NCBI GenBank assembly: GCA_002897775.1
Contig: BDTR01000061.1
Span: 1 to 64,000 of the forward strand
Direction: 5' to 3'
Length of the DNA stretch: 64,000 nt
Source of the DNA: a bacterium BMS3Bbin08
Lineage (GTDB): Bacteria > Nitrospirota > Thermodesulfovibrionia > UBA6902 > BMS3Bbin08
Below the pieces are notes generated by a model. It was not told the DNA's origin. It worked only from the letters and a program-made list of their open reading frames with translations, and did not search any database. The position numbers were made by a program, and so were the translations under genes. Below are positions 35,696 to 44,173 of the stretch, in pieces; the first letter of the stretch is position 1; each line of letters starts with the position of its first letter.

Positions 35696-37213
35696 TTACG
35701 CCTGGAATCCTTTCTTGAATTCTTCTATTGCCTGGACCAGTCTTGCTTTAAGGTCGTCGTCGATCGCTTTTTTCCCGGCAAGCTCCGAACGGAGATCGTC
35801 CTTTGTCCCGCTAATGAATTTAATGAACTCCTCTTCAAACTTCTTAATGGCCTCAACCGGTACATCATCAAGATAACCCTGAGTGCCGGCAAAGAGCACA
35901 ATTACCTGGTCCTGCATGGTCATTGGAACATACTGGTTCTGTTTCAGGAGTTCGACCATTCTCTTGCCTCGTTCTATCTGGGCGAGAGTTGCCTTATCAA
36001 GGTCAGAGCCGAACTGGGCAAATGCCGCCATTTCCCTGTACTGCGCCAGGTCAAGCCTGAGGGTTCCCGCGACCTGCTTCATCGCCTTTGTCTGGGCGGC
36101 GCCGCCAACACGGCTGACAGAAAGCCCGACGTTAACAGCGGGCCGTACGCCCGCGTAGAACAGCTCAGGTTCAAGGTATATCTGGCCGTCTGTGATAGAA
36201 ATAACGTTTGTAGGAATATAACCGGACACGTCGCCGGCCTGTGTCTCAATGATCGGCAGCGCGGTAAGAGAGCCGCCTCCGAGCTTGTCAGAGAGCTTTG
36301 CCGCCCTTTCAAGCAGTCTTGAGTGCAGATAAAAAACATCACCGGGATAAGCCTCACGTCCCGGCGGACGTCTGAGAAGCAGTGAAAGCTGTCTGTATGA
36401 AGCAGCCTGCTTACTCAGGTCATCATATACGATCAGGGCGTGTTTACCGTTGTCCCTGAAATATTCACCCATCGTGCATCCTGTGTAGGGAGCGATGTAC
36501 TGGAGCGGCGCGGGTTCACTTGCTGTCGCGGACACAATGATCGTGTGCTCCAGAGCGCCTTCTTCCTCGAGTTTTTTGACGACCCGGACAACATTGGAGC
36601 GCTTCTGTCCGATAGCAACATAAATGCATACTACGTCGCCGCCTTTCTGGTTAATAATGGCGTCTATACCTATCGCGGTTTTTCCGACCTGACGGTCGCC
36701 GATGATAAGTTCTCTCTGGCCCCTTCCGACCGGGATCATCGCGTCAACCGCTTTAAGGCCTGTCTGAAGAGGTTCTCTAACAGGCTGCCTGTCAATGATA
36801 CCAGGGGCAACGACATCAACTATTCTGTTTTCTTTAGAATCGATCGGGCCCTTTCCGTCGATCGGCTGGCCGATAGCATTGACCACTCTTCCGAGCAGTC
36901 CTTCTCCGACGGGCACCGACATAATTTTCCCTGTGCGTTTGACAATGTCGCCTTCTTTGATAAGGGTATCCTCACCAAACAGAACCGCGCCGACAGAGTC
37001 TTCTTCCAGGTTCAGGGCCATGCCGTAGACCCCGTTCGGAAATTCAAGGAGCTCTGAAGCCATCGCGTTATCAAGGCCGTAGACTTTGGCGATCCCGTCT
37101 CCGACCTTTACGACCGAGCCTATTTCACTGACGTCCACCCGTTTTTCAAAATCAGTGATCTGTTTTTTGATTAATTCACTTATTTCTTCAGCTTTAAGAT
37201 CCGTTACATCCAT
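35696..37213 (-). CDS. atpA: F1Fo ATP synthase alpha subunit
   Basis: A 505-residue non-catalytic nucleotide-binding subunit. P-loop GDRQVGKT at 172-179, [23 protein letters not shown], and the arginine finger in [15 protein letters not shown] near 370-384. Standard length. Confidence 0.98.
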   Translation of the reverse strand: MDVTDLKAEEISELIKKQITDFEKRVDVSEIGSVVKVGDGIAKVYGLDNAMASELLEFPNGVYGMALNLEEDSVGAVLFGEDTLIKEGDIVKRTGKIMSVPVGEGLLGRVVNAIGQPIDGKGPIDSKENRIVDVVAPGIIDRQPVREPLQTGLKAVDAMIPVGRGQRELIIGDRQVGKTAIGIDAIINQKGGDVVCIYVAIGQKRSNVVRVVKKLEEEGALEHTIIVSATASEPAPLQYIAPYTGCTMGEYFRDNGKHALIVYDDLSKQAASYRQLSLLLRRPPGREAYPGDVFYLHSRLLERAAKLSDKLGGGSLTALPIIETQAGDVSGYIPTNVISITDGQIYLEPELFYAGVRPAVNVGLSVSRVGGAAQTKAMKQVAGTLRLDLAQYREMAAFAQFGSDLDKATLAQIERGKRMVELLKQNQYVPMTMQDQVIVLFAGTQGYLDDVPVEAIKKFEEEFIKFISGTKDDLRSELAGKKAIDDDLKARLVQAIEEFKKGFQA

Positions 37214-37243
37214 TAAATCACCCCCGCAAAAAAGTTAAATTCT

Positions 37244-37795
37244 TTAGTTCATTCCTGTATTTTTCAATAATTCTGTTTTTAAGAGTCTGAACTGGCCTTT
37301 CAGACTGCTGTCATAGACAGTGCTGCCGACCTTGACAATAAAACCGCCCAGCAGAGAAGGGTCGATCTCGTTCTCGATCTCAATGTCTTTTTGCGTCATG
37401 GCCTTGAGAGTGTTTTTAAGCCGGGCAATGTATCCTTCTTCAAGGGCAATTGTCGATATTACCACTGCTGTCTGCTTTTTAAGTTTTTCATTATACGCGT
37501 TTAACGACGCGTTTATTATTTCCTTGATGGCGGGCATGTGTCCCTGCATGATGATAAGCCTGAGAAACTTCTCACCCTGCCCGGTTATATCGAGCTGTGA
37601 AAGCACAGACCCTAATGCCTTGCCTTTTTCATCGTCTGTGAACAGCTGGCTCGCGAATAGAAGCCTGAGCTTTTTATCCGCGTCCATAAGCCTGGAAAAC
37701 ATGTGAAGAGCTTCCAGGACATTGGGGATGTCCGCTGTTTCGCATGTATTAATTAATGCCCTGCTGTATTTTTTCGCGATCTGGTTTTTATTCAA
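37244..37795 (-). CDS. atpH: F1Fo ATP synthase delta subunit
   Basis: A 183-residue stator subunit that joins F1 to the b subunits. The N-terminal helical bundle (IAKKYSRALINTCE) and the C-terminal ENEIDPSLLGGFIVKVGSTVYDSSLKGQFRLL segment are diagnostic. It overlaps atpF by 4 bases. Confidence 0.95.
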   Translation of the reverse strand: MNKNQIAKKYSRALINTCETADIPNVLEALHMFSRLMDADKKLRLLFASQLFTDDEKGKALGSVLSQLDITGQGEKFLRLIIMQGHMPAIKEIINASLNAYNEKLKKQTAVVISTIALEEGYIARLKNTLKAMTQKDIEIENEIDPSLLGGFIVKVGSTVYDSSLKGQFRLLKTELLKNTGMN

Positions 37796-38457
37796 TTTTT
37801 ACCCTCGAGTTTTTTGATATACTCGTCTATTAGCGTTCCCTGCTCCTTTGTACCGAGCTTTTCCTTTATCTGTTTTTCCGCGAGCTCCAGCGCCAGAAGG
37901 GCTGCCTCGGATTTTATTGACTCTCTTGCCTTTTGAAGCTCAAATTCTATGTTTGACCGGGCCTGCTCAAGTATCCTGGCCTTTAACCTCTCTCCCTCTG
38001 TAATTATCGTCTCTTTTTCTTTTTCGCCTGAGCGTCTGGCGGCCTCGAGTATCTCGTTCATCTCGCGGTCCGTGTTATTAAGGCGTTCTTTGACCTCTTC
38101 AAAGGTCTTTTGAGCGAGTTCTTTTGCTTCCCGCGCCTCTTTAAGGGACTTCTCAATGGTCTCGGTGCGTTTTTTAAAGTACTCCCCGATGGGTTTGCGG
38201 CCGAAATAGATAATGATGGCAACAAGTACACCGAAATTTATGACAGGCGCTATCAGCTCTGTCCAGGCGAAACCGTGTTCTTCCCCGCCTCCTGAGGCAA
38301 AGGCCGCAGAAGCAGTGAACAGTGAACCGAGAGCAGTGAAAAGTGAAAATATTATGAGAGATACTTTATCCCTTAATTTTTGTTTTTTGATTTTTTCCTC
38401 GACTTTGCTCGGGACGGTGAGCCTGTCGAACCGTGATTTTTGATCTGTTCGTTTCAT
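37792..38457 (-). CDS. atpF: F1Fo ATP synthase b subunit with an N-terminal extension
   Basis: A 221-residue stator subunit. The expected part begins near residue 65: GFAWTELIAPVINFGVLVAIIIYFGRKPI is the membrane span and the rest is a long charged coiled coil. Before it lie ~60 extra residues: a basic segment (SRFDRLTVPSKVEEKIKKQK) and a second hydrophobic stretch (VSLIIFSLFTALGSLFTASAAFA) that looks like a signal peptide. The basic segment is encoded by a TTCGAC/GTCGAG palindrome (38397-38434). No closer start codon with a ribosome site was found; translation overlaps the atpF' stop. Confidence 0.9.
   Translation of the reverse strand: MKRTDQKSRFDRLTVPSKVEEKIKKQKLRDKVSLIIFSLFTALGSLFTASAAFASGGGEEHGFAWTELIAPVINFGVLVAIIIYFGRKPIGEYFKKRTETIEKSLKEAREAKELAQKTFEEVKERLNNTDREMNEILEAARRSGEKEKETIITEGERLKARILEQARSNIEFELQKARESIKSEAALLALELAEKQIKEKLGTKEQGTLIDEYIKKLEGKN
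38397..38434. repeat. TTCGAC-type palindrome inside atpF
   Basis: On the coding strand GGTTCGACAGGCTCACC pairs imperfectly with GAGCAAAGTCGAGG. It resembles the TTCGACTGAGC/GCTCAGCCGAAG element at 39098-39154 upstream of the operon. Confidence 0.55.
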
Positions 38458-38876
38458 GCCCCGACCATTTTCTCGACGATCTTTCCGGAAAATCCCTCAA
38501 CCTCTTTACGTAACGAGTCCCTTACTTTCTTTGCTTCAGCTTCGAGGTCTTCTTTGGCTTTTCTGTTTATTTCAACAGCCCGGGCTGTTGCTTCATCCAG
38601 GGCCTTTTTCTGTACGGCCTGGCCTTCTTTGCCCAGGTCATCAAAGACCGTTTTTGCCTTGTTCCTGGTTTTAGACAGCTTTGACTGGATCTGTGTCATA
38701 AGGGCCTCTCTTTGCTTGTCCGTTTCTTTGGCTTTGTCAAGCGCGCCCCTGATATTGTTGTCCCTTTCCTTTAAAAGGCCCAGAAGGGGTTTGAAAAGCA
38801 GGTAGTTTAAAAGCACGATAAGAGCAAGAAAATTAATGGTCTGGACACCAAGCCAGAATGGTTCAATTTCTAACAT
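38454..38876 (-). CDS. atpF': F1Fo ATP synthase b' subunit
   Basis: A 140-residue second b-type stator subunit: membrane span at about 8-28 (FWLGVQTINFLALIVLLNYLLF) then a coiled coil. Having b' and b as separate adjacent genes is usual in cyanobacteria, many delta-type and nitrospiral bacteria. TAGGAG lies 7 bases before the ATG. It is the first gene of the operon; genes for subunits a, c and AtpI are not here. Confidence 0.92.
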   Translation of the reverse strand: MLEIEPFWLGVQTINFLALIVLLNYLLFKPLLGLLKERDNNIRGALDKAKETDKQREALMTQIQSKLSKTRNKAKTVFDDLGKEGQAVQKKALDEATARAVEINRKAKEDLEAEAKKVRDSLRKEVEGFSGKIVEKMVGA

Positions 38877-38933
38877 TGAAAACTCCTAGTTTTGAAAATC
38901 TCAAAAAACGGATAAGAACCGGGAAACTTTTGA

Positions 38934-38962
38934 AAATTAACATAGCAGGGCCTATTTGTCAA
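38934..38962 (-). promoter_or_regulatory. putative sigma-70 promoter of the atp operon
   Basis: On the minus strand TTGACA (38957-38962), 17 bases, then TAATTT (38934-38939), about 58 bases before the atpF' start. The -35 is perfect and the -10 is fair. Confidence 0.5.
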
Positions 38963-39097
38963 TTATTCTATTTTTATAAAAATATTTAGAATATTTATAT
39001 AGTTACATCCACGTACTATTAACTTGATACTTCGACGGCGCTCAAACCCCGCCATTTATGGCTGGGACAAAAAGCTCTGCTCAGTATCAACCCTGAG

Positions 39098-39154
39098 GGC
39101 TTCGACTGAGCAGTCCGGCCCTGAGCTTACTGCCGATGGGCTCAGCCGAAGTCC
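39098..39154. repeat. TTCGACTGAGC palindrome
   Basis: GGCTTCGACTGAGC at ~39098 pairs with GCTCAGCCGAAGTCC at 39140-39154. It sits in the gene-free stretch 38877-39308, which also has shorter copies at ~39030-39090 and 39165-39200. Apart from the atp promoter nothing else was recognised there. Confidence 0.6.
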
Positions 39155-39308
39155 AAACTCCGGCTGCTTGCCCTGAGCCCTTCAACTGTGTTCAGGATAA
39201 ACTCTGATGACGGGTTAAGCCGGGGATAGCCGAATGGGTTGATTTGTAGACCGGCCAGTTGATACAATGTTTTATGCGTAAAAGACGAGAGTTCAGGAGG
39301 TTTAATTT

Positions 39309-39461
39309 ATGAAGAGCAATTATATGGTGAAGGTCGAAGACGCCAAATTGGTGGACATACAAAAGGCCCTTCAGGCCGCGGGCGTAAAAGTGACAAGTAT
39401 TATTGAAGTATTTAAAGATAAAGGCGAAGAAGCAAAAGAAGCCAGGCCGGCTGAAGCATAA
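39309..39461 (+). CDS. small conserved-looking 50-residue protein
   Basis: ATG 39309 has AGGAGG 9 bases upstream, and the frame encodes MKSNYMVKVEDAKLVDIQKA and on to a stop at 39461. It has balanced codon use, a likely alpha/beta start (YMVKVEDAKLVDIQKALQAAGVKVTSIIEVF) and a charged Glu/Lys/Ala tail. The strong ribosome site and amphipathic pattern argue that it is real. I do not recognise the family; the layout (beta, helix, beta) is like a half of a small ACT- or permuted domain. Confidence 0.6.
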   Translation: MKSNYMVKVEDAKLVDIQKALQAAGVKVTSIIEVFKDKGEEAKEARPAEA

Positions 39462-39513
39462 AGAGCAATAAAGACTGATTTCACAGATTGAATGATACCG
39501 ATTACACAGATGT

Positions 39514-39541
39514 AAAAAAAAGGTAGAATGAAAATTCTACC
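39514..39541 (-). terminator. hairpin with U-run on the minus strand
   Basis: On the minus strand GGTAGAAT, TTTC, ATTCTACC, then seven or more T's. It sits between the small gene and the EF-like gene, both on plus, so it may insulate against antisense reading. On plus it forms the same hairpin just before the next ribosome site. Confidence 0.55.
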
Positions 39542-39555
39542 CCGGAGGGTTGGCC

Positions 39556-39807
39556 ATGGAGGTTCCTGTCGGGAAAATAACCCATTATTACAGTAAGATA
39601 GGGGTAGCTGCTGTTGAAATAAGAGACTCCCTTAAAACAGGAGATCTTATTCATATCAAGGGGCACACAACTGATTTTGAGCAAAAAGTCGAAAACATGC
39701 AGATCGAGCATGAGCAGGTGACAAAGGCCGCAAAGGGACAGGTGATAGGCCTGAAGGTTAAGGACTTTGTCAGGGAGCATGACACGGTCTACAGGGTGGA
39801 CGCATAA
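39556..39807 (+). CDS. translation elongation factor-like beta-barrel protein
   Basis: An 83-residue protein resembling domain II of EF-Tu-type GTPases or the C-terminal barrel of U32 peptidases: VGKITHYYSKIGVAAVEI, LKTGDLIHIKGHTTDFEQKVENMQIEH and KGQVIGLKVKDFVREHDTVYRV. No GTPase domain is present. Such free-standing barrels are known as elongation factor-like proteins; the substrate is unknown. I use ATG 39556 with GGAGGG 6 bases before; a TTG at 39550 is too close to that site. Confidence 0.75.
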   Translation: MEVPVGKITHYYSKIGVAAVEIRDSLKTGDLIHIKGHTTDFEQKVENMQIEHEQVTKAAKGQVIGLKVKDFVREHDTVYRVDA

Positions 39808-39877
39808 ACCACGAAGAATCATTGCTCTCCAAATTTTACACTTCCCGGCTTTATCCGGCAAATGAGTTTATGTGCTT

Positions 39878-39892
39878 GTTCATTTGCTGAAC
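39878..39892. promoter_or_regulatory. candidate distal operator
   Basis: GTTCATTTGCTGAAC: 5-bp arms GTTCA/TGAAC with a 5-base spacer, 64 bases (centre to centre) upstream of a similar palindrome at 39942. Confidence 0.55.
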
Positions 39893-39912
39893 TCCTCAGA
39901 TTCCGGTAACAC

Positions 39913-39941
39913 TTGACAAAATAATCAAAAATTTGTACCAT
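39913..39941 (+). promoter_or_regulatory. sigma-70-like promoter of the regulator gene
   Basis: TTGACA at 39913-39918, 17-base spacer, TACCAT at 39936-39941. Transcription would start near 39948, leaving almost no leader before ATG 39951. Confidence 0.55.
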
Positions 39942-39956
39942 GTTCATAGCATGAAC
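39942..39956. promoter_or_regulatory. candidate proximal operator over the start codon
   Basis: GTTCATAGCATGAAC: 6-bp arms GTTCAT/ATGAAC with a 3-base spacer. It covers the predicted transcription start and the first codons of the regulator, a good place for autorepression. Confidence 0.6.
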
Positions 39957-40541
39957 AAGCTTGAGGCGAACCGGAACAACGATATAGTGCTCAGAATTCT
40001 TGATGAACTCAATGAAGAGCCGCTTATCACTCAGCGAACTCTGTCCAGCAAGCTGGGTGTGGCGCTTGGCCTGGTCAATACCTATATAAAGCGCCTCGCG
40101 AAAAAGGGCTATATAAAGGTTTCCACTATTCCCCAGAACAGGGTCAAGTACATACTCACACCAAATGGTTTTTCTGAAAAGGTCAGACTGACCTATGAAT
40201 ACATGCGTTACTCAATAGATTACTTCAAGGATACGCGTCATAAGATCGACAGTATTTTCAAAAAAATGATCACCTCGGGAGTGAATGATATCCTGATATG
40301 GGGGGATGGGGAGATAGCAGAACTGTTGTATATCTCCCTGCGCGGCCTGCCGCTCAGGCTTATCGGGGTTGTCGACAGCAGGCGGGTGGATAAAGGATTT
40401 TTTGATCATAACATTTATTCGTACAGGGATTTTCCGTCATTAAATTACGACGCCATATTAGTTGCCTCTTTTAATAATGAAGAGGAGAAAAAGAGGATAG
40501 AAGAACTCGGGGCTGATATGGAGAAAGTGCATTTTCTGTGA
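39951..40541 (+). CDS. winged-helix transcriptional regulator with a Rossmann-like C-terminus
   Basis: A 196-residue protein. Residues ~10-70 form a winged helix (VLRILDELNEEPLITQRTLSSKLGVALGLVNTYIKRLAKKGYIKV). A linker helix follows, then a region with ILIWGDGEIAELLYISLRG, LIGVVDSRR and YDAILVASFNNEEEKKRIEELG, which resembles a nucleotide- or CoA-binding Rossmann half. Regulators of this shape stand before polysaccharide clusters in several phyla (recollection, not a search). ATG 39951 lies almost at the predicted transcription start, within a palindrome. It probably controls itself and perhaps the glycan genes from 40740. Confidence 0.8.
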   Translation: MNKLEANRNNDIVLRILDELNEEPLITQRTLSSKLGVALGLVNTYIKRLAKKGYIKVSTIPQNRVKYILTPNGFSEKVRLTYEYMRYSIDYFKDTRHKIDSIFKKMITSGVNDILIWGDGEIAELLYISLRGLPLRLIGVVDSRRVDKGFFDHNIYSYRDFPSLNYDAILVASFNNEEEKKRIEELGADMEKVHFL

Positions 40542-40739
40542 TACCGTAATTGTCAGTAAAATGCTTAACAAATTAATTAGTTCGATTAAGATGAAATCGA
40601 GCTCTTAACTCTGGATTTTATGCCCTTCTAGGTCACAAAATGTGACTGAGAGGGCGGAGCCGTGTAAGCAGCATGCAATTCAGAAGGAAAATGAACGGTT
40701 AAACAATAACCTAAAAGAAGAAATAAGGAGAGGTCAGCA

Positions 40740-41345
40740 ATGAGCTCAGCACACACTGTCTGGCATGAACCCAGCGTAAATAAAGAGAAGAGAGCAAAAA
40801 AACAGGGGCACAGGAGCTGTATCGTCTGGTTCACTGGGCTGTCAGGCTCTGGAAAGTCAACAATAGCGCACGCAGTTGAGGAGAAGCTTTTTGAGCAGAA
40901 TATCAGGACATATGTGATGGATGGCGACAATATAAGGCACGGGCTTAATAAAGACCTTTCATTTACACCTGAGGACAGACAGGAAAATATTAGAAGGATA
41001 GGGGAATTGACAAAACTGTTCGTGGATGCAGGCATTATTATCTTTACCGCGTTTATCTCTCCTTATAAAAAAGACCGCGATGCTGTAAGGCAGTTGTTTC
41101 CAAAAGGTGAATTTATAGAGGTTCATGTCAAGTGTTCGTTAGAGGAATGTGAGAGGAGGGACCCGAAGGGGTGGTACAGGAAGGCAAAAGCAGGGGAGAT
41201 AAAAAATTATACGGGCGTATCTTCCCCTTATGAAGTACCGGAAAAACCCGATCTGGTCCTGGAGACGGATAAATATAGTGTAAACGAATGTGTTGACAGA
41301 GTAATAACTTACCTGAAAGAGGCGGATATAGTAAGATTCGAGTAG
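40740..41345 (+). CDS. cysC: adenylylsulfate kinase
   Basis: A 201-residue APS kinase that makes PAPS, the sulfate donor. P-loop GLSGSGKST at residues 33-41, the APS-binding MDGDNIRHGLNKDL, FTPEDRQENIRRIGE, FISPYKKDRD and the lid region with KNYTGVSSPYE. AAGGAGAGG precedes the ATG. No sat/cysN/cysD sulfurylase or intact sulfotransferase gene is in the window, so PAPS here may feed glycan sulfation by an enzyme further along, which is inference from position. Confidence 0.95.
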   Translation: MSSAHTVWHEPSVNKEKRAKKQGHRSCIVWFTGLSGSGKSTIAHAVEEKLFEQNIRTYVMDGDNIRHGLNKDLSFTPEDRQENIRRIGELTKLFVDAGIIIFTAFISPYKKDRDAVRQLFPKGEFIEVHVKCSLEECERRDPKGWYRKAKAGEIKNYTGVSSPYEVPEKPDLVLETDKYSVNECVDRVITYLKEADIVRFE

Positions 41346-41372
41346 GAGTTATACCGTAACGTATAGAAACTT

Positions 41373-42371
41373 ATGGAATTAAAGAACAAAAAGGTTTTAG
41401 TAACAGGGGCAGACGGTTTTATAGGAAGCCATCTTGTTGAAAGGCTGATAGAAGAAGGCTGTAAGGTAAAGGCCTTTGTGTTTTACAACTCTTTTAATTC
41501 CTGGGGCTGGCTTGATACAATTTCGCCGGAGCTATTGGAAAAGATCGAAATTTTCCCTGGCGATATCAGAGATCCTAACGGTGTAAGAACTGCCTTAAAG
41601 GATGTAAACGTTGTTTTTAACCTTGCTGCGTTAATAGCCATTCCGTTCTCTTATCATTCTCCTGATGCGTATATTGACACAAACATAAAGGGTTCAATAA
41701 ATATCCTGCAGGCATGTAAGGATTATGATATTGACAGGATTATCTTTACATCAACATCCGAGGTATACGGGACAGCCCGTTATGTTCCGATCGATGAGAG
41801 CCATCCTCTGCAGGGCCAGTCTCCATATTCAGCTACAAAAATTGGGGCTGACAAAATTGCCGAGTCTTTCCATAAATCTTTTGGTCTGCCTGTGGTTATA
41901 GCAAGGCCTTTTAATACATATGGACCAAGACAGTCAGCCAGGGCAATAATTCCAACCATTATTACACAGCTCCTGTCCGGCGAAAAAGAGATAAAATTGG
42001 GTTCGCTGCGTCCGACAAGGGACTTCAACTATGTAAAAGATATTTGCGAGGGAATTGTCAGCCTGGCAAAGTGTGAAGAAGCGATCGGCAGAGAAATCAA
42101 TATATGCAGCAACAAGGAGATATCCATAGGCGAGCTGGCACAAATGCTTATTAATATGATAAAGCCGGATGCTAAAGTTGTGTCCGATGAAATCCGTGTG
42201 AGGCCTGAAGAAAGTGAAGTTGAAAGACTGATGGGGGAGAATTCTCTGATAAGAAAGCTTACCGGCTGGCAGCCGGATTATACCCTAAAACAGGGGCTCG
42301 AAGAGACTATCGAATGGTTCAAGGAAGTTGAAAATCTCAGGAGATACAAACCGAATATTTATAACATTTAG
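41373..42371 (+). CDS. legB: NDP-GlcNAc 4,6-dehydratase of legionaminic acid synthesis
   Basis: A 332-residue extended SDR enzyme. NAD-binding GADGFIG at 12-18, catalytic TSTSE at 126-130 and YSATK (Tyr152, Lys156), and GRP-type substrate loops (RPFNTYGPRQSARAIIPTII). Overall it reads like the LegB family, which converts GDP- or UDP-GlcNAc to the 4-keto-6-deoxy sugar. Directly followed by legC, the usual gene order. Confidence 0.9.
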   Translation: MELKNKKVLVTGADGFIGSHLVERLIEEGCKVKAFVFYNSFNSWGWLDTISPELLEKIEIFPGDIRDPNGVRTALKDVNVVFNLAALIAIPFSYHSPDAYIDTNIKGSINILQACKDYDIDRIIFTSTSEVYGTARYVPIDESHPLQGQSPYSATKIGADKIAESFHKSFGLPVVIARPFNTYGPRQSARAIIPTIITQLLSGEKEIKLGSLRPTRDFNYVKDICEGIVSLAKCEEAIGREINICSNKEISIGELAQMLINMIKPDAKVVSDEIRVRPEESEVERLMGENSLIRKLTGWQPDYTLKQGLEETIEWFKEVENLRRYKPNIYNI

Positions 42372-42380
42372 GATTATGCA

Positions 42381-43541
42381 ATGACTCAAAATATCCCGCT
42401 TTCAGAGCCGGTGTTTCGTGGCAATGAATGGAAGTATATCAAGGAATGCCTGGATACAGGCTGGGTATCATCTGCAGGTAGTTTTGTTGAAAGATTTGAA
42501 AATACAGTGGCTGAATATACCGGCTGTACGCATGCTGTTGCCACTGTAAACGGAACATCAGCACTTCATGTCAGCCTCGTTGCGAATGGTATTACTTATG
42601 GAGATGAAGTAATTGTCCCGACTTTAACTTTTGTCGCACCTGTTAATGCGGTCAGGTACTGTGGCGCGGATCCGGTATTTATGGATTGTGATAAAGACAC
42701 CCTTTGCATGGATGTGGAAAAATTAAAGGGCTTTCTGGAAGAAAATACGTACATAGGAAAGGATAATCTTACATACAACAAGAATTCAAAAAAACCGGTT
42801 AAAGCAATTATCCCTGTTCATGTTTTCGGTCATCCTTCAGATATGGACTCATTGCTTGAGATAGCAGGGCAGTATAATCTGATAATTATCGAAGATGCGT
42901 CGGAAAGTCTCGGTTCAGAATATAAAGGAAGAAAGGCAGGCTCTTTCGGCCATATCGGGTGTTTTTCATTTAATGGCAACAAGATAGTGACTTCAGGCGG
43001 CGGCGGAATGGTTGTTACCAACAATGAAATTCTCGCAAAAAAAATTAGACACCTTACAACGCAGGCGCGTACTGATCCGTTTGAATACGACCATGACGAG
43101 GTGGGTTATAATTACCGTCTTACCAATATCCAGGCTGCGATGGGAGTGGCCCAGATGGAAAAGCTGGATGAGTTTGTATCTTTAAAAAGAAAAAATGCCA
43201 TGTTATACAGGGATATGCTGGCAGGGCTGGATGATGTTGAATTTCTGTGGGAGAAAGCTGGATCGAAAAGCAATTTCTGGATGTATACGATCAGGGTTCA
43301 TAAAGAGCATAAAAAAGCATTAATTGAATATCTGCTGGCAAAGAATATTCAGGTCAGGCCGATCTGGAAATTAATGCATACCCTGCCCATGTACAAGGGA
43401 TTTCAGGTCTATGCCATAGATAAAGCTATAAAGGCTTATGAGAGTTGTATCAATCTCCCCTGTAGTGTGAGTTTAAAACAGGAAGAAGTAGAATATGTAT
43501 CAAACAATATCGCGAACTATTTTTTAGGCTTAAAAAGATGA
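42381..43541 (+). CDS. legC: LegC-family aminotransferase
   Basis: A 386-residue DegT/DnrJ/EryC1-type PLP enzyme that aminates C4 of the LegB product. IPLSEPVFRGNEWKYIKECLDTGWVSSAG is the LegC-type start; PLP lysine Lys201 in FSFNGNKIVTSGGGGM; EDASESLGS near 171-179. It overlaps the next gene by 4 bases. Confidence 0.9.
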   Translation: MTQNIPLSEPVFRGNEWKYIKECLDTGWVSSAGSFVERFENTVAEYTGCTHAVATVNGTSALHVSLVANGITYGDEVIVPTLTFVAPVNAVRYCGADPVFMDCDKDTLCMDVEKLKGFLEENTYIGKDNLTYNKNSKKPVKAIIPVHVFGHPSDMDSLLEIAGQYNLIIIEDASESLGSEYKGRKAGSFGHIGCFSFNGNKIVTSGGGGMVVTNNEILAKKIRHLTTQARTDPFEYDHDEVGYNYRLTNIQAAMGVAQMEKLDEFVSLKRKNAMLYRDMLAGLDDVEFLWEKAGSKSNFWMYTIRVHKEHKKALIEYLLAKNIQVRPIWKLMHTLPMYKGFQVYAIDKAIKAYESCINLPCSVSLKQEEVEYVSNNIANYFLGLKR

Positions 43542-44173
43542 GTAAAGCGAAGATTATCCTGTTAGGCGGCGGAGGGCATTCAAAAGTTTTGATAGAACTT
43601 ATCAGGATGTCCGGTGAATATGAAATTACGGGTATACTCGATCCCGGATTAGAAAAAGGGAAAATGATTTCAGGTGCGTCTGTCCTTGGAGGAGATGATT
43701 TGCTGCCCGAATTACATAAAAAGGGAATCAGTGATGCCTGTATTTCCCTTGGAAGCGTTAAAGATAACAGTAAAAGAAAAAAATTATTCGAAATAGTTAA
43801 AGAGACAGGATTTTCTGTGCCGTGCTTGATTCATCCACAGGCCATTGTATCGAGAGATGATACAAAGATTTCTGAAGGTGTTCAGATAATGGCAGGCGCA
43901 ATTGTCCAGACAGGCAGTTTCATTGGAGAAAATACTATCATCAACACAGGTGCTATAGTTGAGCATGACTGCAGGGTGGGCAAACATGTCCATATATGTC
44001 CGGGTGCAGTTATCTCAGGCGGATGCACTATTGATGAAGGCGCTTTTATAGGCGCTGGTACGACAATTATACAGGGGATTAAAATAGGCAAAAAAACTGT
44101 AGTAGCAGCCGGCTCTTTAGTAGTTAATGATGTATCCGATGGGGTAGTGGTCATGGGAACGCCTGCAAAATGA
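43538..44173 (+). CDS. NeuD/PglD-type sugar N-acetyltransferase
   Basis: A 211-residue enzyme with a small N-terminal Rossmann-like domain (IILLGGGGHSKVLIELI) and a left-handed beta-helix of hexapeptide repeats (ISEGVQIMAGAIVQTGSFIGENTIINTGAIVEHDCRVG). PglD/LegH-type enzymes acetylate the 4-amino group; NeuD-type ones O-acetylate sialic acids. Between legC and legI, the LegH role (N-acetylation) is most likely. It overlaps both neighbours by 4 bases. Confidence 0.85.
   Translation: MSKAKIILLGGGGHSKVLIELIRMSGEYEITGILDPGLEKGKMISGASVLGGDDLLPELHKKGISDACISLGSVKDNSKRKKLFEIVKETGFSVPCLIHPQAIVSRDDTKISEGVQIMAGAIVQTGSFIGENTIINTGAIVEHDCRVGKHVHICPGAVISGGCTIDEGAFIGAGTTIIQGIKIGKKTVVAAGSLVVNDVSDGVVVMGTPAK

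Noticed and set aside
40740-41345. Sulfate assimilation operon
   Set aside because: Only cysC is present; no sulfurylase, PAPS reductase or sulfite reductase, so it is probably for sulfation or was left by rearrangement.
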